Of a DNA stretch of 64,000 nucleotides, positions 44,679 through 53,638 are shown piece after piece. The first letter of the stretch is position 1. Each line of letters starts with the position of its first letter. Both the position numbers and the translations under genes were made by a program. Origin of the DNA: a virus; the IMG/VR virus record IMGVR_UViG_3300035698_006183, positions 24,797 to 88,796 of that record. One strand, written 5' to 3'. Under the pieces are notes generated by a model. It had not been told where the DNA came from, did no database searches, and was given only the letters and a program-made list of their open reading frames with translations.

Positions 44679-47264
44679 TCAAAGACTGATTTTATCTATC
44701 AGTTTTTCTTTCGTCACTGCATGTTCAATGTAAGATTCATTGATGAACTGACTGGAAATTCCAGAGTGTTGGTTCGGGATGTCAATCATTACACAGCGTT
44801 CCATTGCCCTTGTAATGGCCACATAAGCCAACCGACGCTCTGACCATAGCTCTGAACATTCAGGCATGGTATCCTTCTTCTTCCGTGTCCGTGGGAACTT
44901 CCCACCAATCATAGGAACGTACATGTTCCGAACTTCCAAACCTTTCCAACTATGAACTGTGCCGATGGTGACAGCATCTCGGCCTATATGGGCGACAGTA
45001 TCTGCTGTAGAAATCTTCTCGTTCACTTCTTGAAGTGTTCGAATGAATTCCATTGTGGGTCCTAGCTCGTCTTTGTCCTTCATCAAATCTAACAGAGGCT
45101 CGATGGGAGCCATTGCCTGTTCCAGAACCATCGTTTCGGAAGGAACTCCCGTTTCAGACTGACTGGCCAAGTCACCCATGATTCTATCGTTGTCCAGGAT
45201 GCCCTGAATCATCGTCTGCTGCAATGTTTTGTCGTCTATGCCTGTCAGGGTCATGATGTTGGAGACCAGCCCCAGAGGGCTTCCTGTGAACTCTGTGACT
45301 TTTTTTACATTCTCTGCAAAATGCTCAGCATATTCAGACCATTCTCCGAAGCTGTAGATTTCTTTCCAGCCCCCAGACGTGAGCCATTCACTCCAACCAC
45401 CGACGGCCAAGGACTTCATCTTGGCAAAGAACTTCTGGCCAATCAGGGAACGAGGACTCTTAGCTGCCAGAGACAGAGCTTTCTCTACTTCTTCATCGGT
45501 GCTATTCAGTCCTTTCTCAGCAATCGTCAGCCAGGCAATCAGAGCTTTGGTGTTGGTGTCCTTGAAGAACCTGACATTGGATTTGAAAGGGATGCCTTGT
45601 TTAATCATCTCAGCACTGTACAAGTAGGCTTCTGCATTGGAACGAACCCCGATGCCGAAATCTGAATACTTGACGGAATCTCCACCGGTGTTCTTGAAGA
45701 ATTTGATATCATCAGCAATAGAAGCTGCAGCGGAGGCCGTCGTCGGCTCAGTTCTCTGGATAACATAACCAGAGCCATTCCGTTTGACATCAGCTTTACA
45801 GACCATTGGCACTTGATGTTTGTTGTTTGAGATGAGTTTGTCAGCACACCTGATGATATCCTCACCTGACCTGTAGTTCAAATCCAGGATTCGAGTGTCG
45901 AATACACCCTGGTCTTCGGTGAGGTCAGACTTCTTGATGAACTCGTCAGGCTCAGCCCCACGGAATTCGTAGATAGCCTGCCGGTCGTCACCAATCAGAG
46001 CATAGGTGTCAGCAGTCATGTCGCCTGACTCCTTCGGCTCCATCGAGTCAGGGTCAAGTTCACCTGAAATCAGGCCGAATAGGAGGTATTGAACTTGGTT
46101 GAGGTCTTGTGCTTCATCTACCAGGATAATTCTATACATTTTTTGAATCTCTTGAAGTATCTGGGGGTCTCCAGATAGAGCTGTGACAGCATCAATCAGA
46201 AGATCATCGAGGTCACCACAGCCAACGAAGCTGGGTTCTCCATCAGCACTCATGAGCCACTCATAGGCTCCGTAAACGGCAGCTTCTGTAGAGTGTGGGT
46301 CGAAGGGTCCGTGGCCTGCCCATGCTTCTGAGGGGCTAATTCCTTTCCCTTTGAAGACACTGATGGCATTCTTGAATCCACCGATGGGGAGCAGTTTAGT
46401 TTCTCCTCCCTCAAGCTCTCGGGTCATTTTCCGACCTCGGTTGAACCATTGGTTAGCTGGACGTTTGTAGAACACGTAATTCTCCAGGCCGAACCTGGAA
46501 GCAGCTACTTTCGGGATGGGGGTGGCCGTATCCATCTGGGTGATGGGAGGTTTTATCTTGGCCAGCATGTTGACTAGCATCTTTCGTTGTTTCCAAGTGA
46601 AACCGCCTGGGTCTCTGTCCTTGATACCATGAAGGAAAGGTAGCACGGTTCCTCGAACCCAACTGGCTGGTCCAGGTGACCATTTGTGGGCAGCATCATC
46701 GTAGAACAGCAAAGCTCTGTCCATAATCAGGGTGTGTTCGTCAGATGAAACAGGGTACTGAGGGTCTAAGGCCATTGGCATACCTACCGTGTCCTGTACT
46801 TCTCTGGGGCCATCTTCCCAGAAACACTCTGGGTCTGGAGCTGTTGTTTCCTGAACAGAGTTGAAAGATACTTGCTGCATGGCCAGCCTGACTAATGTAG
46901 TCTGATTCCACCATTCGTTTTTTCCGAAGTATCGTGCTCGACGATACGAGGGAGCCACAGAGTTCAGGATTCTCCCTGCAATGGAATGGGTGGTTCCGAA
47001 GGTGTAGCTTTTATCTAACTCCACACCAAATTCTTTTACTCGTCGAATCAACTCTGAGGCTGCTTTGGTAGTGAAGGAAGTGGCCAGAATTTGTTGGGGG
47101 TCTACTCCCAATTCATTGGCATGATAGGCAACCTTGGCAGCCAGGGTTCGTGTTTTCCCTGACCCTGCTCCAGCAGCTATTAGAACTTTCCCTCGACTCA
47201 TCATAGCTTTCTCTTGGTCGGGGGATAATTCAGCTTTTTTTCCTGTCTCTGTCGAATACTTCAT
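44679..47264 (-). CDS. UvrD/PcrA-like superfamily 1 DNA helicase
   Basis: 861 aa, ATG at 47264 with AAGGA 7 bases upstream. The SF1A motifs are in order: Q-motif region 'LSPDQEKAM', Walker A 'AGAGSGKT' (about 31-38), Ia 'ATSFTTKAASEL', Walker B 'IILVDEAQDLNQ' (near 380), III 'ALIGDDRQAIYEFRGA', V 'VTIGTVHSWKGLE' and VI 'RLAYVAITRAME'. These enzymes unwind DNA 3'-5' in repair, recombination and replication restart. It is longer than UvrD (about 720 aa), with extra sequence between Ia and II (about 130-330). It is transcribed away from the metallophosphoesterase gene, with a 52-base divergent region between. Confidence 0.92.
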   Translation of the reverse strand: MKYSTETGKKAELSPDQEKAMMSRGKVLIAAGAGSGKTRTLAAKVAYHANELGVDPQQILATSFTTKAASELIRRVKEFGVELDKSYTFGTTHSIAGRILNSVAPSYRRARYFGKNEWWNQTTLVRLAMQQVSFNSVQETTAPDPECFWEDGPREVQDTVGMPMALDPQYPVSSDEHTLIMDRALLFYDDAAHKWSPGPASWVRGTVLPFLHGIKDRDPGGFTWKQRKMLVNMLAKIKPPITQMDTATPIPKVAASRFGLENYVFYKRPANQWFNRGRKMTRELEGGETKLLPIGGFKNAISVFKGKGISPSEAWAGHGPFDPHSTEAAVYGAYEWLMSADGEPSFVGCGDLDDLLIDAVTALSGDPQILQEIQKMYRIILVDEAQDLNQVQYLLFGLISGELDPDSMEPKESGDMTADTYALIGDDRQAIYEFRGAEPDEFIKKSDLTEDQGVFDTRILDLNYRSGEDIIRCADKLISNNKHQVPMVCKADVKRNGSGYVIQRTEPTTASAAASIADDIKFFKNTGGDSVKYSDFGIGVRSNAEAYLYSAEMIKQGIPFKSNVRFFKDTNTKALIAWLTIAEKGLNSTDEEVEKALSLAAKSPRSLIGQKFFAKMKSLAVGGWSEWLTSGGWKEIYSFGEWSEYAEHFAENVKKVTEFTGSPLGLVSNIMTLTGIDDKTLQQTMIQGILDNDRIMGDLASQSETGVPSETMVLEQAMAPIEPLLDLMKDKDELGPTMEFIRTLQEVNEKISTADTVAHIGRDAVTIGTVHSWKGLEVRNMYVPMIGGKFPRTRKKKDTMPECSELWSERRLAYVAITRAMERCVMIDIPNQHSGISSQFINESYIEHAVTKEKLIDKISL

Positions 47265-47316
47265 CAGGGTCCTTTATTTTCATTGTGGGTAGGGTATTAG
47301 ATAATAGGAGGTTCTA

Positions 47317-48045
47317 ATGAACATACAAATTATCAGTGATATCCATGCCGAATTCTATCAAGATGGTGGCCATTCCTTCGTAAAAACTCTTGTTCCTAAA
47401 GATAATACCCAAATTTTGGTGATTGCAGGGGATTTCTGTAAGGTAGATCAACACAGAGAGCTTGTCCCAATCCTGCTCAAGGCTTACCCTCATGTCATTA
47501 TGGTAGCTGGGAATCATACCTATTACCAGAGTAGTTATGAAGAAGTCTGGGAAGAGCTGAATAAGCTCACTGAGAAGTATGAAAACTTCCATGTTCTGGA
47601 GAACAGCTCCGTAACCATAGAAGGCCAGCGGTTCATTGGGGCTACTATGTGGTTCCCGGACACAGAAGAAGCAAGACCCCACCAGGGAATGCTTAATGAT
47701 TTCCATGTCATTCAGGGTTTCAGAACGTGGGTATTTGAGGAAAATGCTAAATCTGTGAAGTATCTCACGGAAAATGTTAAGAATACTGATGTGGTTGTAA
47801 CTCACCACCTCCCAAGTTTTCAGGTATCTTCTTCAAAATGGGCTACATCTCCACTCCAGCCTTTCTATATCTGTGATATGGAGAAACTCATTGTTGACAA
47901 ACAACCTAAACTCTGGGTGTTTGGCCATACTCATGATAGTCACGACTCTACCATCAAAAAAACTCGGCTGATTTGTAATCCTTTCGGATATGCCGATTAT
48001 GATGAAAACCCTGACTACCAGAAGAACCTGATAATTTCCGTTTGA
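47317..48045 (+). CDS. Calcineurin-like metallophosphoesterase
   Basis: 242 aa, ATG 47317 behind AGGAGG. All metal-binding motifs are visible: 'DIH' (8-10), 'AGDF' (37-40), 'GNHTYY' (65-70), 'VVTHHLPS' (near 163) and 'FGHTHDS' (near 206). The family hydrolyses phosphodiesters or phosphomonoesters using two metal ions; substrates range from nucleotides to nucleic acid. Length fits a stand-alone phage phosphoesterase. It begins the rightward replication block. Confidence 0.85.
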   Translation: MNIQIISDIHAEFYQDGGHSFVKTLVPKDNTQILVIAGDFCKVDQHRELVPILLKAYPHVIMVAGNHTYYQSSYEEVWEELNKLTEKYENFHVLENSSVTIEGQRFIGATMWFPDTEEARPHQGMLNDFHVIQGFRTWVFEENAKSVKYLTENVKNTDVVVTHHLPSFQVSSSKWATSPLQPFYICDMEKLIVDKQPKLWVFGHTHDSHDSTIKKTRLICNPFGYADYDENPDYQKNLIISV

Positions 48046-48085
48046 TGGTTAAATCCCTATAAACACCATAAGGTGGAGGTACTGA

Positions 48086-48862
48086 ATGCACCGAATGAAC
48101 TTGGTCAGCTATAAAGGGCTGTTAGTTTGCCGTGAAATGGCAACGGCTCTTCAGATAGCAGATAAAAAAGCTGCTGAGATTGGTAAATGGCAGATGATCC
48201 TGGAAGGTCCCGAAGCAGGGCTTGAAATGGATAATCCTTTGTCATTGAAACCAGCAGGCCGTGAGATTCATGTTCATCTGGATAGAGAGGACATCACCGA
48301 CCCCCAGACGAAGCTGAATGCTTTGTGGGGATTCTTGGTGCCTCTGGGGTTTGTTCCTCATCAACGGTATCCTCTGGCCGACCAACCCAAGGCCAATGTA
48401 TTCTATTTTCTGGGTCCTTGGAAGATTATTCTCGACCAGTTGATGTCTGAAGGTCGAGGACATCTGGCTTGGCCGTCAGTTTGTGCAGCTACCCAGACAG
48501 ATGTGGGTACATGGGCAAGTGATAACCCTGATCAGAGATTCGTTCAAGGACAGCTTCACAGGATTGGGAAGAATGTTGGTGCAGTAGATGGCATCATCGG
48601 TCCCCGGACAGTTGAAGCTATGGAGAGTCTGGGGTTGAATCGGGCTGTGTTTGCAAAAGTACAAGAGTTTTTAAGGACCGCAGAACCTCCCCAGAGAGAA
48701 CCGATGGCTCGAACTACTGGGCATGTAGCTATCCCAGGCTGGGATTTGAATGTGGTGGCTTTTGGAGGTGTGAAGTCAGTACAAACACGTCAGGGTGCAA
48801 CCCTCACCATTGATGGTCCTGGACGGGTCATTATTGATGTTGACGGAGGAGTTCCAAAATGA
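48086..48862 (+). CDS. Protein with peptidoglycan-binding-like motif, 258 aa
   Basis: ATG 48086 with AGGTGGAGG upstream. Residues about 152-185 ('VQGQLHRIG...GAVDGIIGPRTVEAM') match the core of the PG_binding_1 helix bundle ('vDGiiGprTv.A'). The N-terminal 140 residues and the C-terminal beta region (about 205-258, Asp/Gly-rich) are not recognised. No catalytic lytic domain or signal peptide is seen. It lies in a replication operon and its stop overlaps the next gene's start, so the motif may have another use here. The function is uncertain. Confidence 0.5.
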   Translation: MHRMNLVSYKGLLVCREMATALQIADKKAAEIGKWQMILEGPEAGLEMDNPLSLKPAGREIHVHLDREDITDPQTKLNALWGFLVPLGFVPHQRYPLADQPKANVFYFLGPWKIILDQLMSEGRGHLAWPSVCAATQTDVGTWASDNPDQRFVQGQLHRIGKNVGAVDGIIGPRTVEAMESLGLNRAVFAKVQEFLRTAEPPQREPMARTTGHVAIPGWDLNVVAFGGVKSVQTRQGATLTIDGPGRVIIDVDGGVPK

Positions 48863-49392
48863 ATTCAATGGATATAATCATTCGGAGTGCTAAGGAAATC
48901 ACTAAAGAGTTTTCTAATGAAGTTGGTAAAATTGCCAAACTTTACATGAGGCAACTGACAGCTCAGTTAGTAGGAGCTGGTGTCCCTGTGGCATATCTTC
49001 CATATGCTTATAAAATTGTTTTTGAAGGTCAGCGTCGTTGGCGTGTTCTCCCGAAAGATAAATATCTTATCTCTGCTCTGAACGGTGTGGTTGTTGATGA
49101 AATGGTAGTTCCCAACTACAATCGGTCACAGAAAGCAGACCAAGACTACAGTGCTAATATCAATGAAGCTCTCAAAGAAACAGCTAAATGGGCACGAAGC
49201 CATCTTGCCCGTCCTATGCAGCACACCTACACGAAGATTGCTACCAAGTACGCAATCAAAGCTAATAAAGAGATGCCTGAGTATTCAGTTGGTGAGTGGC
49301 TGGAGGATTTCCAGCAGACTATTTCAGAATCTCCTAGTCTTTATCCAGGTGGAAACAGAACAGCAGAGATTTTACACACCATTCTCAAATAA
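48859..49392 (+). CDS. Hypothetical protein, 177 aa
   Basis: ATG 48859 overlaps the previous stop (ATGA) and has GGAGGAG 8 bases upstream. The protein is soluble and basic, mostly helical, without cysteines. No family is recognised. It is co-translated with the preceding gene and followed by the SNF2 helicase, so a DNA-metabolism role is possible by association only. Confidence 0.55.
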   Translation: MNSMDIIIRSAKEITKEFSNEVGKIAKLYMRQLTAQLVGAGVPVAYLPYAYKIVFEGQRRWRVLPKDKYLISALNGVVVDEMVVPNYNRSQKADQDYSANINEALKETAKWARSHLARPMQHTYTKIATKYAIKANKEMPEYSVGEWLEDFQQTISESPSLYPGGNRTAEILHTILK

Positions 49393-49458
49393 AAAATTCG
49401 TTTTGGGGTAATATAGAAGATCGAAGTTTGACCCTGTTCATGAGGGAGATGTATATCT

Positions 49459-51069
49459 ATGTCAAATATGGCTCAAGTTCAAGCCCAATTAAAGAAGATT
49501 AGGGAACGGAAAGACCTTGCCCTAAAACCAACTAAATACCTTAAAGAAACCTTCACTGATTTCGATGGGACTGAGAAGCCTCTGAAAATCAGATACTATC
49601 AGGTTCAGGGTATTTTCCACCTCTTACTGATGAAACGGTTTATATTGGGTGACGATACAGGGTTAGGGAAAACCCTTGAATCTATTGGAGCCCTTTGCTA
49701 TCTCTGGGCTAAGAACCCGAACCAAAAAGTCATCATCCTGACAACGAAGTCGGCCACTAACCAGTGGGCTGGTGAGTTTCAGAAGTTTACCCGAGGTGTA
49801 ACAACCATCTTAGGTAAAGGACCCCCCAAAGTCAGAGCAAAAGCCCGAGAAGCCTTTGCCCAAGCTACTGGTCCAACAGTCATGATTATGGGCTACCGTT
49901 CCGCAGTGCAGGATTTCACCCACCTTCAACATTTCAAAGATTTCGTTCTGATTGCTGATGAAGCAACTGCTTTCAAAAACCCCAAGACTCAGGTTCACCA
50001 GGTTTGCCGTCATTTGGCTGCCAACGCCGACCGAGCATGGGGATTGACTGCTACACTTATAAAGAACAATCTGATGGAAGGTTATGGGATTTACCAGGTG
50101 ATTGTACCAGGACTGTTCGAGATGTCTGCCAATCAGTTCATGCTTTATTACTGTTTGGTTCGGATGCAGCCACTTCCAAGAAGCAACCGAAAAGTTCCTG
50201 TCATCATGGGCTATGCCAAGTCCAAAGTCCTGGAGTTCAAGGACACGATTGCCCCGTACTTCTTGGGACGGCCTAAATATGACGTGGCTTCCGAGTTGCC
50301 ATCCTTGACAATCCAGAACATTCCAGTAGAGCTGACAAGTGAGCAGGATTCCAGATACAAGGACGCTTTGGAAGGTCTGCTGGAGATTGGCACTGAAGAA
50401 GGACTGGTCGAGAAGGAAACCACAAAACTGACGGCTATCACATACTGTCAGGAGATTGTGAATGACCTGGAGTTGATTGGCGTACCTGATTGTAAATCCC
50501 CGAAGCTGGAGACCCTGATAGACCTGTTATCTGACGGGGATTTTGCTGAGGAAAACGTCATTGTCTTCACCCGATTCAGGAAGATGGTGGACATTATCAT
50601 GCCTCGGTTGAAGAAAGCCAAGATTTCTGCCTGTCGTATCACAGGGACTGAAGACGAGAACCAACGTGAGAAGGCCAAGGCTGATTTTCAGAACCCCAAA
50701 TCTGATGTCCGTGTGGCTTGTATTACAATGGCCGGTTCTGATGCTATTAACCTTCAGGCTGCTAAAGTTCTGATTTGCTATGATACTCCGTGGTCGGCTG
50801 GTGATTTCATCCAGTTGGTTGGTCGAATGATTCGTATCGGAAGCGTCCACGATGCCTGCTATGCCCTTCATCTGGTGGCCAAGAGCTACATGCATGGAGC
50901 CACGATTGACAAACGAGTCATGGATGTTTTGGGTAAGAAGATGGACTTGATTGAAACTGTCCTTGGTAAACGATTCAAGGGCCAAGAGGATACATCGGTT
51001 ATTGAAGTGTCTAATGATATATCGGACATTTTCAGTGGTTTGGTGAACGATGCTAAAGGATTATTATGA
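49459..51069 (+). CDS. SNF2-family DNA helicase/translocase
   Basis: 536 aa. Walker A 'GDDTGLGKT' (64-72), Ia 'IILTTKSATNQW', II 'LIADEATAFKN' (DEAT at 167-170 instead of DEAH), III 'WGLTATLI', IV 'VIVFTRFRKMV', V 'SDAINLQAAKVLI' and VI 'QLVGRMIRIGS' are in order. It is a compact Snf2/Rad54-type double-stranded DNA translocase, common in large phages and possibly used in replication-fork remodelling or recombination. A HARP-like domain, which in SMARCAL1 precedes this kind of motor, is encoded separately at 40479-41417. The next gene starts inside its stop codon. Confidence 0.88.
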   Translation: MSNMAQVQAQLKKIRERKDLALKPTKYLKETFTDFDGTEKPLKIRYYQVQGIFHLLLMKRFILGDDTGLGKTLESIGALCYLWAKNPNQKVIILTTKSATNQWAGEFQKFTRGVTTILGKGPPKVRAKAREAFAQATGPTVMIMGYRSAVQDFTHLQHFKDFVLIADEATAFKNPKTQVHQVCRHLAANADRAWGLTATLIKNNLMEGYGIYQVIVPGLFEMSANQFMLYYCLVRMQPLPRSNRKVPVIMGYAKSKVLEFKDTIAPYFLGRPKYDVASELPSLTIQNIPVELTSEQDSRYKDALEGLLEIGTEEGLVEKETTKLTAITYCQEIVNDLELIGVPDCKSPKLETLIDLLSDGDFAEENVIVFTRFRKMVDIIMPRLKKAKISACRITGTEDENQREKAKADFQNPKSDVRVACITMAGSDAINLQAAKVLICYDTPWSAGDFIQLVGRMIRIGSVHDACYALHLVAKSYMHGATIDKRVMDVLGKKMDLIETVLGKRFKGQEDTSVIEVSNDISDIFSGLVNDAKGLL

Positions 51070-51995
51070 CAAAGACTGATTACCCATCTGGGGATGGATT
51101 GCCAGACTGCCCTGAATGCCGAGGTAGAGGTGTCGTACCCCTGACGAGAGAAGAACGCCCCCCAATGGCTATTGGGGAAATAACTCGAATTTGCAGTTGT
51201 GTGATGGTTCGAGATGTGATGCAAAACCTGGAACGAGGCTGGAAGGGCTTATCGAAAGCCAACCCTATCAAATCGTCACCATTGACCGGTAAACACACGG
51301 ACAACGTGATGATTACTGCTACATCTTTTAAATTGAAACAACACCTTCGACACATTGCAGCCCGAAAAGGACCACGGTGGAATTTCCTCGTGGTGTCAGA
51401 TGCAACTCTGATGGATGCTTGGCTGTCTAAAGGCTTGAATGTTTACGACCCCGACATTGCTGGGATTCGTGAAGAAGACCGTCGGAAAATGGAGAAATCT
51501 CCCATCGAGGCTCTGTCCGAGTTGGTGGAACATGCTGCTTTGCTGGTTGTCTGTCTGGGTGTGAAGGCAGCTCGAAATTCTGCCATGCCCGAAGTCATGT
51601 TGGAGACCCTGACTCTCAGGGACTTCCGAGACAAACCGACATGGATTGTTGACCAACCTGCCTACCCGCTGATGGAAGGACACATATCATATAGTGTTCA
51701 TGTAGGTTCTCAGATTGAAGACTGGGAGCACATTGCATTAGACCCCTATGCAGGAGTGTCTTCGATGGATATCGGGACGGCTGTGCCAGGTGAAACTGCA
51801 CAAGCTAACCTCCCAACACCTTCCAGAAGACTTCCGGGTAGTTGCATACCTCGACAGAAACTAACACCTCCTGACCCTGTTTCACAGACAGCAGCTCCTT
51901 CTCATGTAGTCGGGGAACTTGATGTGGATGAGGAAATTAGACGTATGGAAGAAAAAGAACGTAAAAACAAATGGAAGAAAGGAGGAAGACATTGA
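51066..51995 (+). CDS. Helicase-loader-like protein, degenerate AAA+ with N-terminal zinc motif
   Basis: 309 aa, ATG 51066 overlapping the previous stop (ATGA). The N-terminus has 'CPECRGRGVV' and 'RICSC', the four-Cys arrangement seen in DnaC/DnaI-like loaders of phages. The following region ('NVMITATSFKLKQHLRHIA', 'NFLVVSDATLMDAWL', 'AALLVVCLG', 'RDFRDKPTWIV') follows the layout of a DnaC-type AAA+ core, but the Walker A lysine loop and the Walker B acidic residues are missing. It directly precedes a DnaB-like helicase gene, where loaders are usual. The C-terminal 80 residues are a disordered Pro-rich and then charged tail. I infer a non-ATPase helicase adaptor. Confidence 0.55.
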   Translation: MTKTDYPSGDGLPDCPECRGRGVVPLTREERPPMAIGEITRICSCVMVRDVMQNLERGWKGLSKANPIKSSPLTGKHTDNVMITATSFKLKQHLRHIAARKGPRWNFLVVSDATLMDAWLSKGLNVYDPDIAGIREEDRRKMEKSPIEALSELVEHAALLVVCLGVKAARNSAMPEVMLETLTLRDFRDKPTWIVDQPAYPLMEGHISYSVHVGSQIEDWEHIALDPYAGVSSMDIGTAVPGETAQANLPTPSRRLPGSCIPRQKLTPPDPVSQTAAPSHVVGELDVDEEIRRMEEKERKNKWKKGGRH

Positions 51996-53638
51996 AAACA
52001 CTACTTCGTTCAACATTCATTGCAGCACCCAGTGACAATCCTGACCTGTATATACGAAATTACATCAAGCTCGATGATTCCTCTTTACAGTTTGACCTTC
52101 CTGAAGATGTGACCATCTGGGAATTTGTCAAACAGTTTGTCAGAGCTCATAACCATGTCCCTGACATCAGTACCTTACAAACTCACTTCTCCAGAATTGG
52201 AGAGGATACTGTTCTTGAACGGCTTCGAGTGTTAGAGAACCTTCCAGGCTTCTCTCAGGGTGATTTTGATACCCGACTGGGAGTTAAAGCTGAGGAACGT
52301 CGTGTCCGTGAAGTTACGGAACTGATGAAAGATGCCAGTACAATCTTGACAACAGGATTAGAGATCAAAAAAGGCAGAGAGAAAAAGATACTGAAGGGTC
52401 CTATGGACTCGGTTCATTACTTCTTGGAGAAAAGCCACAGTGTGGTAGCTCCAGTCACAGGCTCTCGTCTGTCTGGAGAAGTAACCCAAGATGGAGAAGA
52501 CTTCACCCGCCGGTATGAACGTGTTGAGGCCGACCCTCTGGCTGGAATCGGCCAACATACTGGATTAACTCAAATTGATGTTGCTACTAATGGTGCCAGA
52601 AAGTTCGAACTGTGGATTCACGCAGCGTTCACTGGCGGGATGAAGTCTACTTGGGTTTTGAACTGGTGTTACAATCAGGCAATCTACCACCTCCACTCCA
52701 GTCTGTTGTTCAGTCTGGAAATGCCCTATGAGCAATGCAGGAACCTTCTGTATGCCATTCACTCAAGCCATCCTAAGTTCAGGCTTATCAGATATTTCCT
52801 GGGCCTTCAATCGTCCCCCGTAGATACTGTAGGCTTGGAGTATGAGAATCTTCGTGATGGTACTTTGGACAGGTTCCATGACAATGCTAAACGATTCTTG
52901 TTCGATTACGTCGTACCTGATTTCAACGGCAAAGTTGTGGACGTGGATACTTGCCCCCTGACTGGGAACAAGTACCATGACCCAGTAACCAAAGAAGTCC
53001 TGAGCTGTACTGTGGACGAGATGGGCAAACCCTATCCGAAATCCAGTGAGTACGGGAAAATCCACATTGAAGTGGCTGACCCGAACAGGATGGACTTCAC
53101 GATGGATAATCTCAGGCAGAAGGCCGAGCTTATCTACTCCAAGAGTCCCTTCAGAATGATTGTCATTGATCATGTAAGTTTGCTTTCACCTCGTAAATGG
53201 GTGGCCAGCCGTACTGACAGAGATAATGAAATCATTCGTGATACGAAGAAACTGGCCATGTCGTTCAACAGAGGTGAGGGGATTGCTGTTGTGGCACTAT
53301 TCCAAATCTCTCGTGAGGGCCATAAGTCGGCTATGAAGATAAAAGAGAAGACAGGTTCAGCTCGGTATGAGTTGACAGCTCTCTCTTATGCCAATGAAGC
53401 TGAGAGGTCGGCAGATATCGTTACATCCTCCTGGATTGATGAGGACCTCATTGCTGCCAACAGGGTTCAGTTCCAGTGTTTAAAATCTCGTGATCAGAAA
53501 CCATTCGAGATGTTTTTGTCTCGTGTGGAATGGCCATGCCGTCGGATTCTGACATGTTTCGACATGCCGATGACCAGCACTCAGAATCAAGATGTTGGAG
53601 ACGAGGTAGACAAGCAGGCTGAATTGCTAGATATATGA
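51992..53638 (+). CDS. DnaB-like replicative DNA helicase
   Basis: About 548 aa from TTG 51992, which has GGAGG 6 bases upstream and overlaps the previous stop (TTGA). An upstream ATG at 51971 is in frame but has no ribosome site. The N-terminal helical domain is followed by the RecA-like core with the Walker A region 'AAFTGGMKST' (about 211-220), Walker B 'RMIVIDHVSLLS' (about 390), 'VVALFQISREG' (H3-like) and a C-terminal Arg-finger region. It would form a hexamer unwinding the phage fork. The P-loop has Met where the conserved Gly before Lys is expected. Length exceeds E. coli DnaB (471 aa), mainly by a linker insert around 290-370. Confidence 0.85.
   Translation: MKTLLRSTFIAAPSDNPDLYIRNYIKLDDSSLQFDLPEDVTIWEFVKQFVRAHNHVPDISTLQTHFSRIGEDTVLERLRVLENLPGFSQGDFDTRLGVKAEERRVREVTELMKDASTILTTGLEIKKGREKKILKGPMDSVHYFLEKSHSVVAPVTGSRLSGEVTQDGEDFTRRYERVEADPLAGIGQHTGLTQIDVATNGARKFELWIHAAFTGGMKSTWVLNWCYNQAIYHLHSSLLFSLEMPYEQCRNLLYAIHSSHPKFRLIRYFLGLQSSPVDTVGLEYENLRDGTLDRFHDNAKRFLFDYVVPDFNGKVVDVDTCPLTGNKYHDPVTKEVLSCTVDEMGKPYPKSSEYGKIHIEVADPNRMDFTMDNLRQKAELIYSKSPFRMIVIDHVSLLSPRKWVASRTDRDNEIIRDTKKLAMSFNRGEGIAVVALFQISREGHKSAMKIKEKTGSARYELTALSYANEAERSADIVTSSWIDEDLIAANRVQFQCLKSRDQKPFEMFLSRVEWPCRRILTCFDMPMTSTQNQDVGDEVDKQAELLDI

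Noticed and set aside
47265-47316. GATAAT-like -10 in the divergent region between the UvrD-like and phosphoesterase genes
   Set aside because: Promoters must exist nearby, but no -35 partner or copy of the phage element could be matched, so no site is called.
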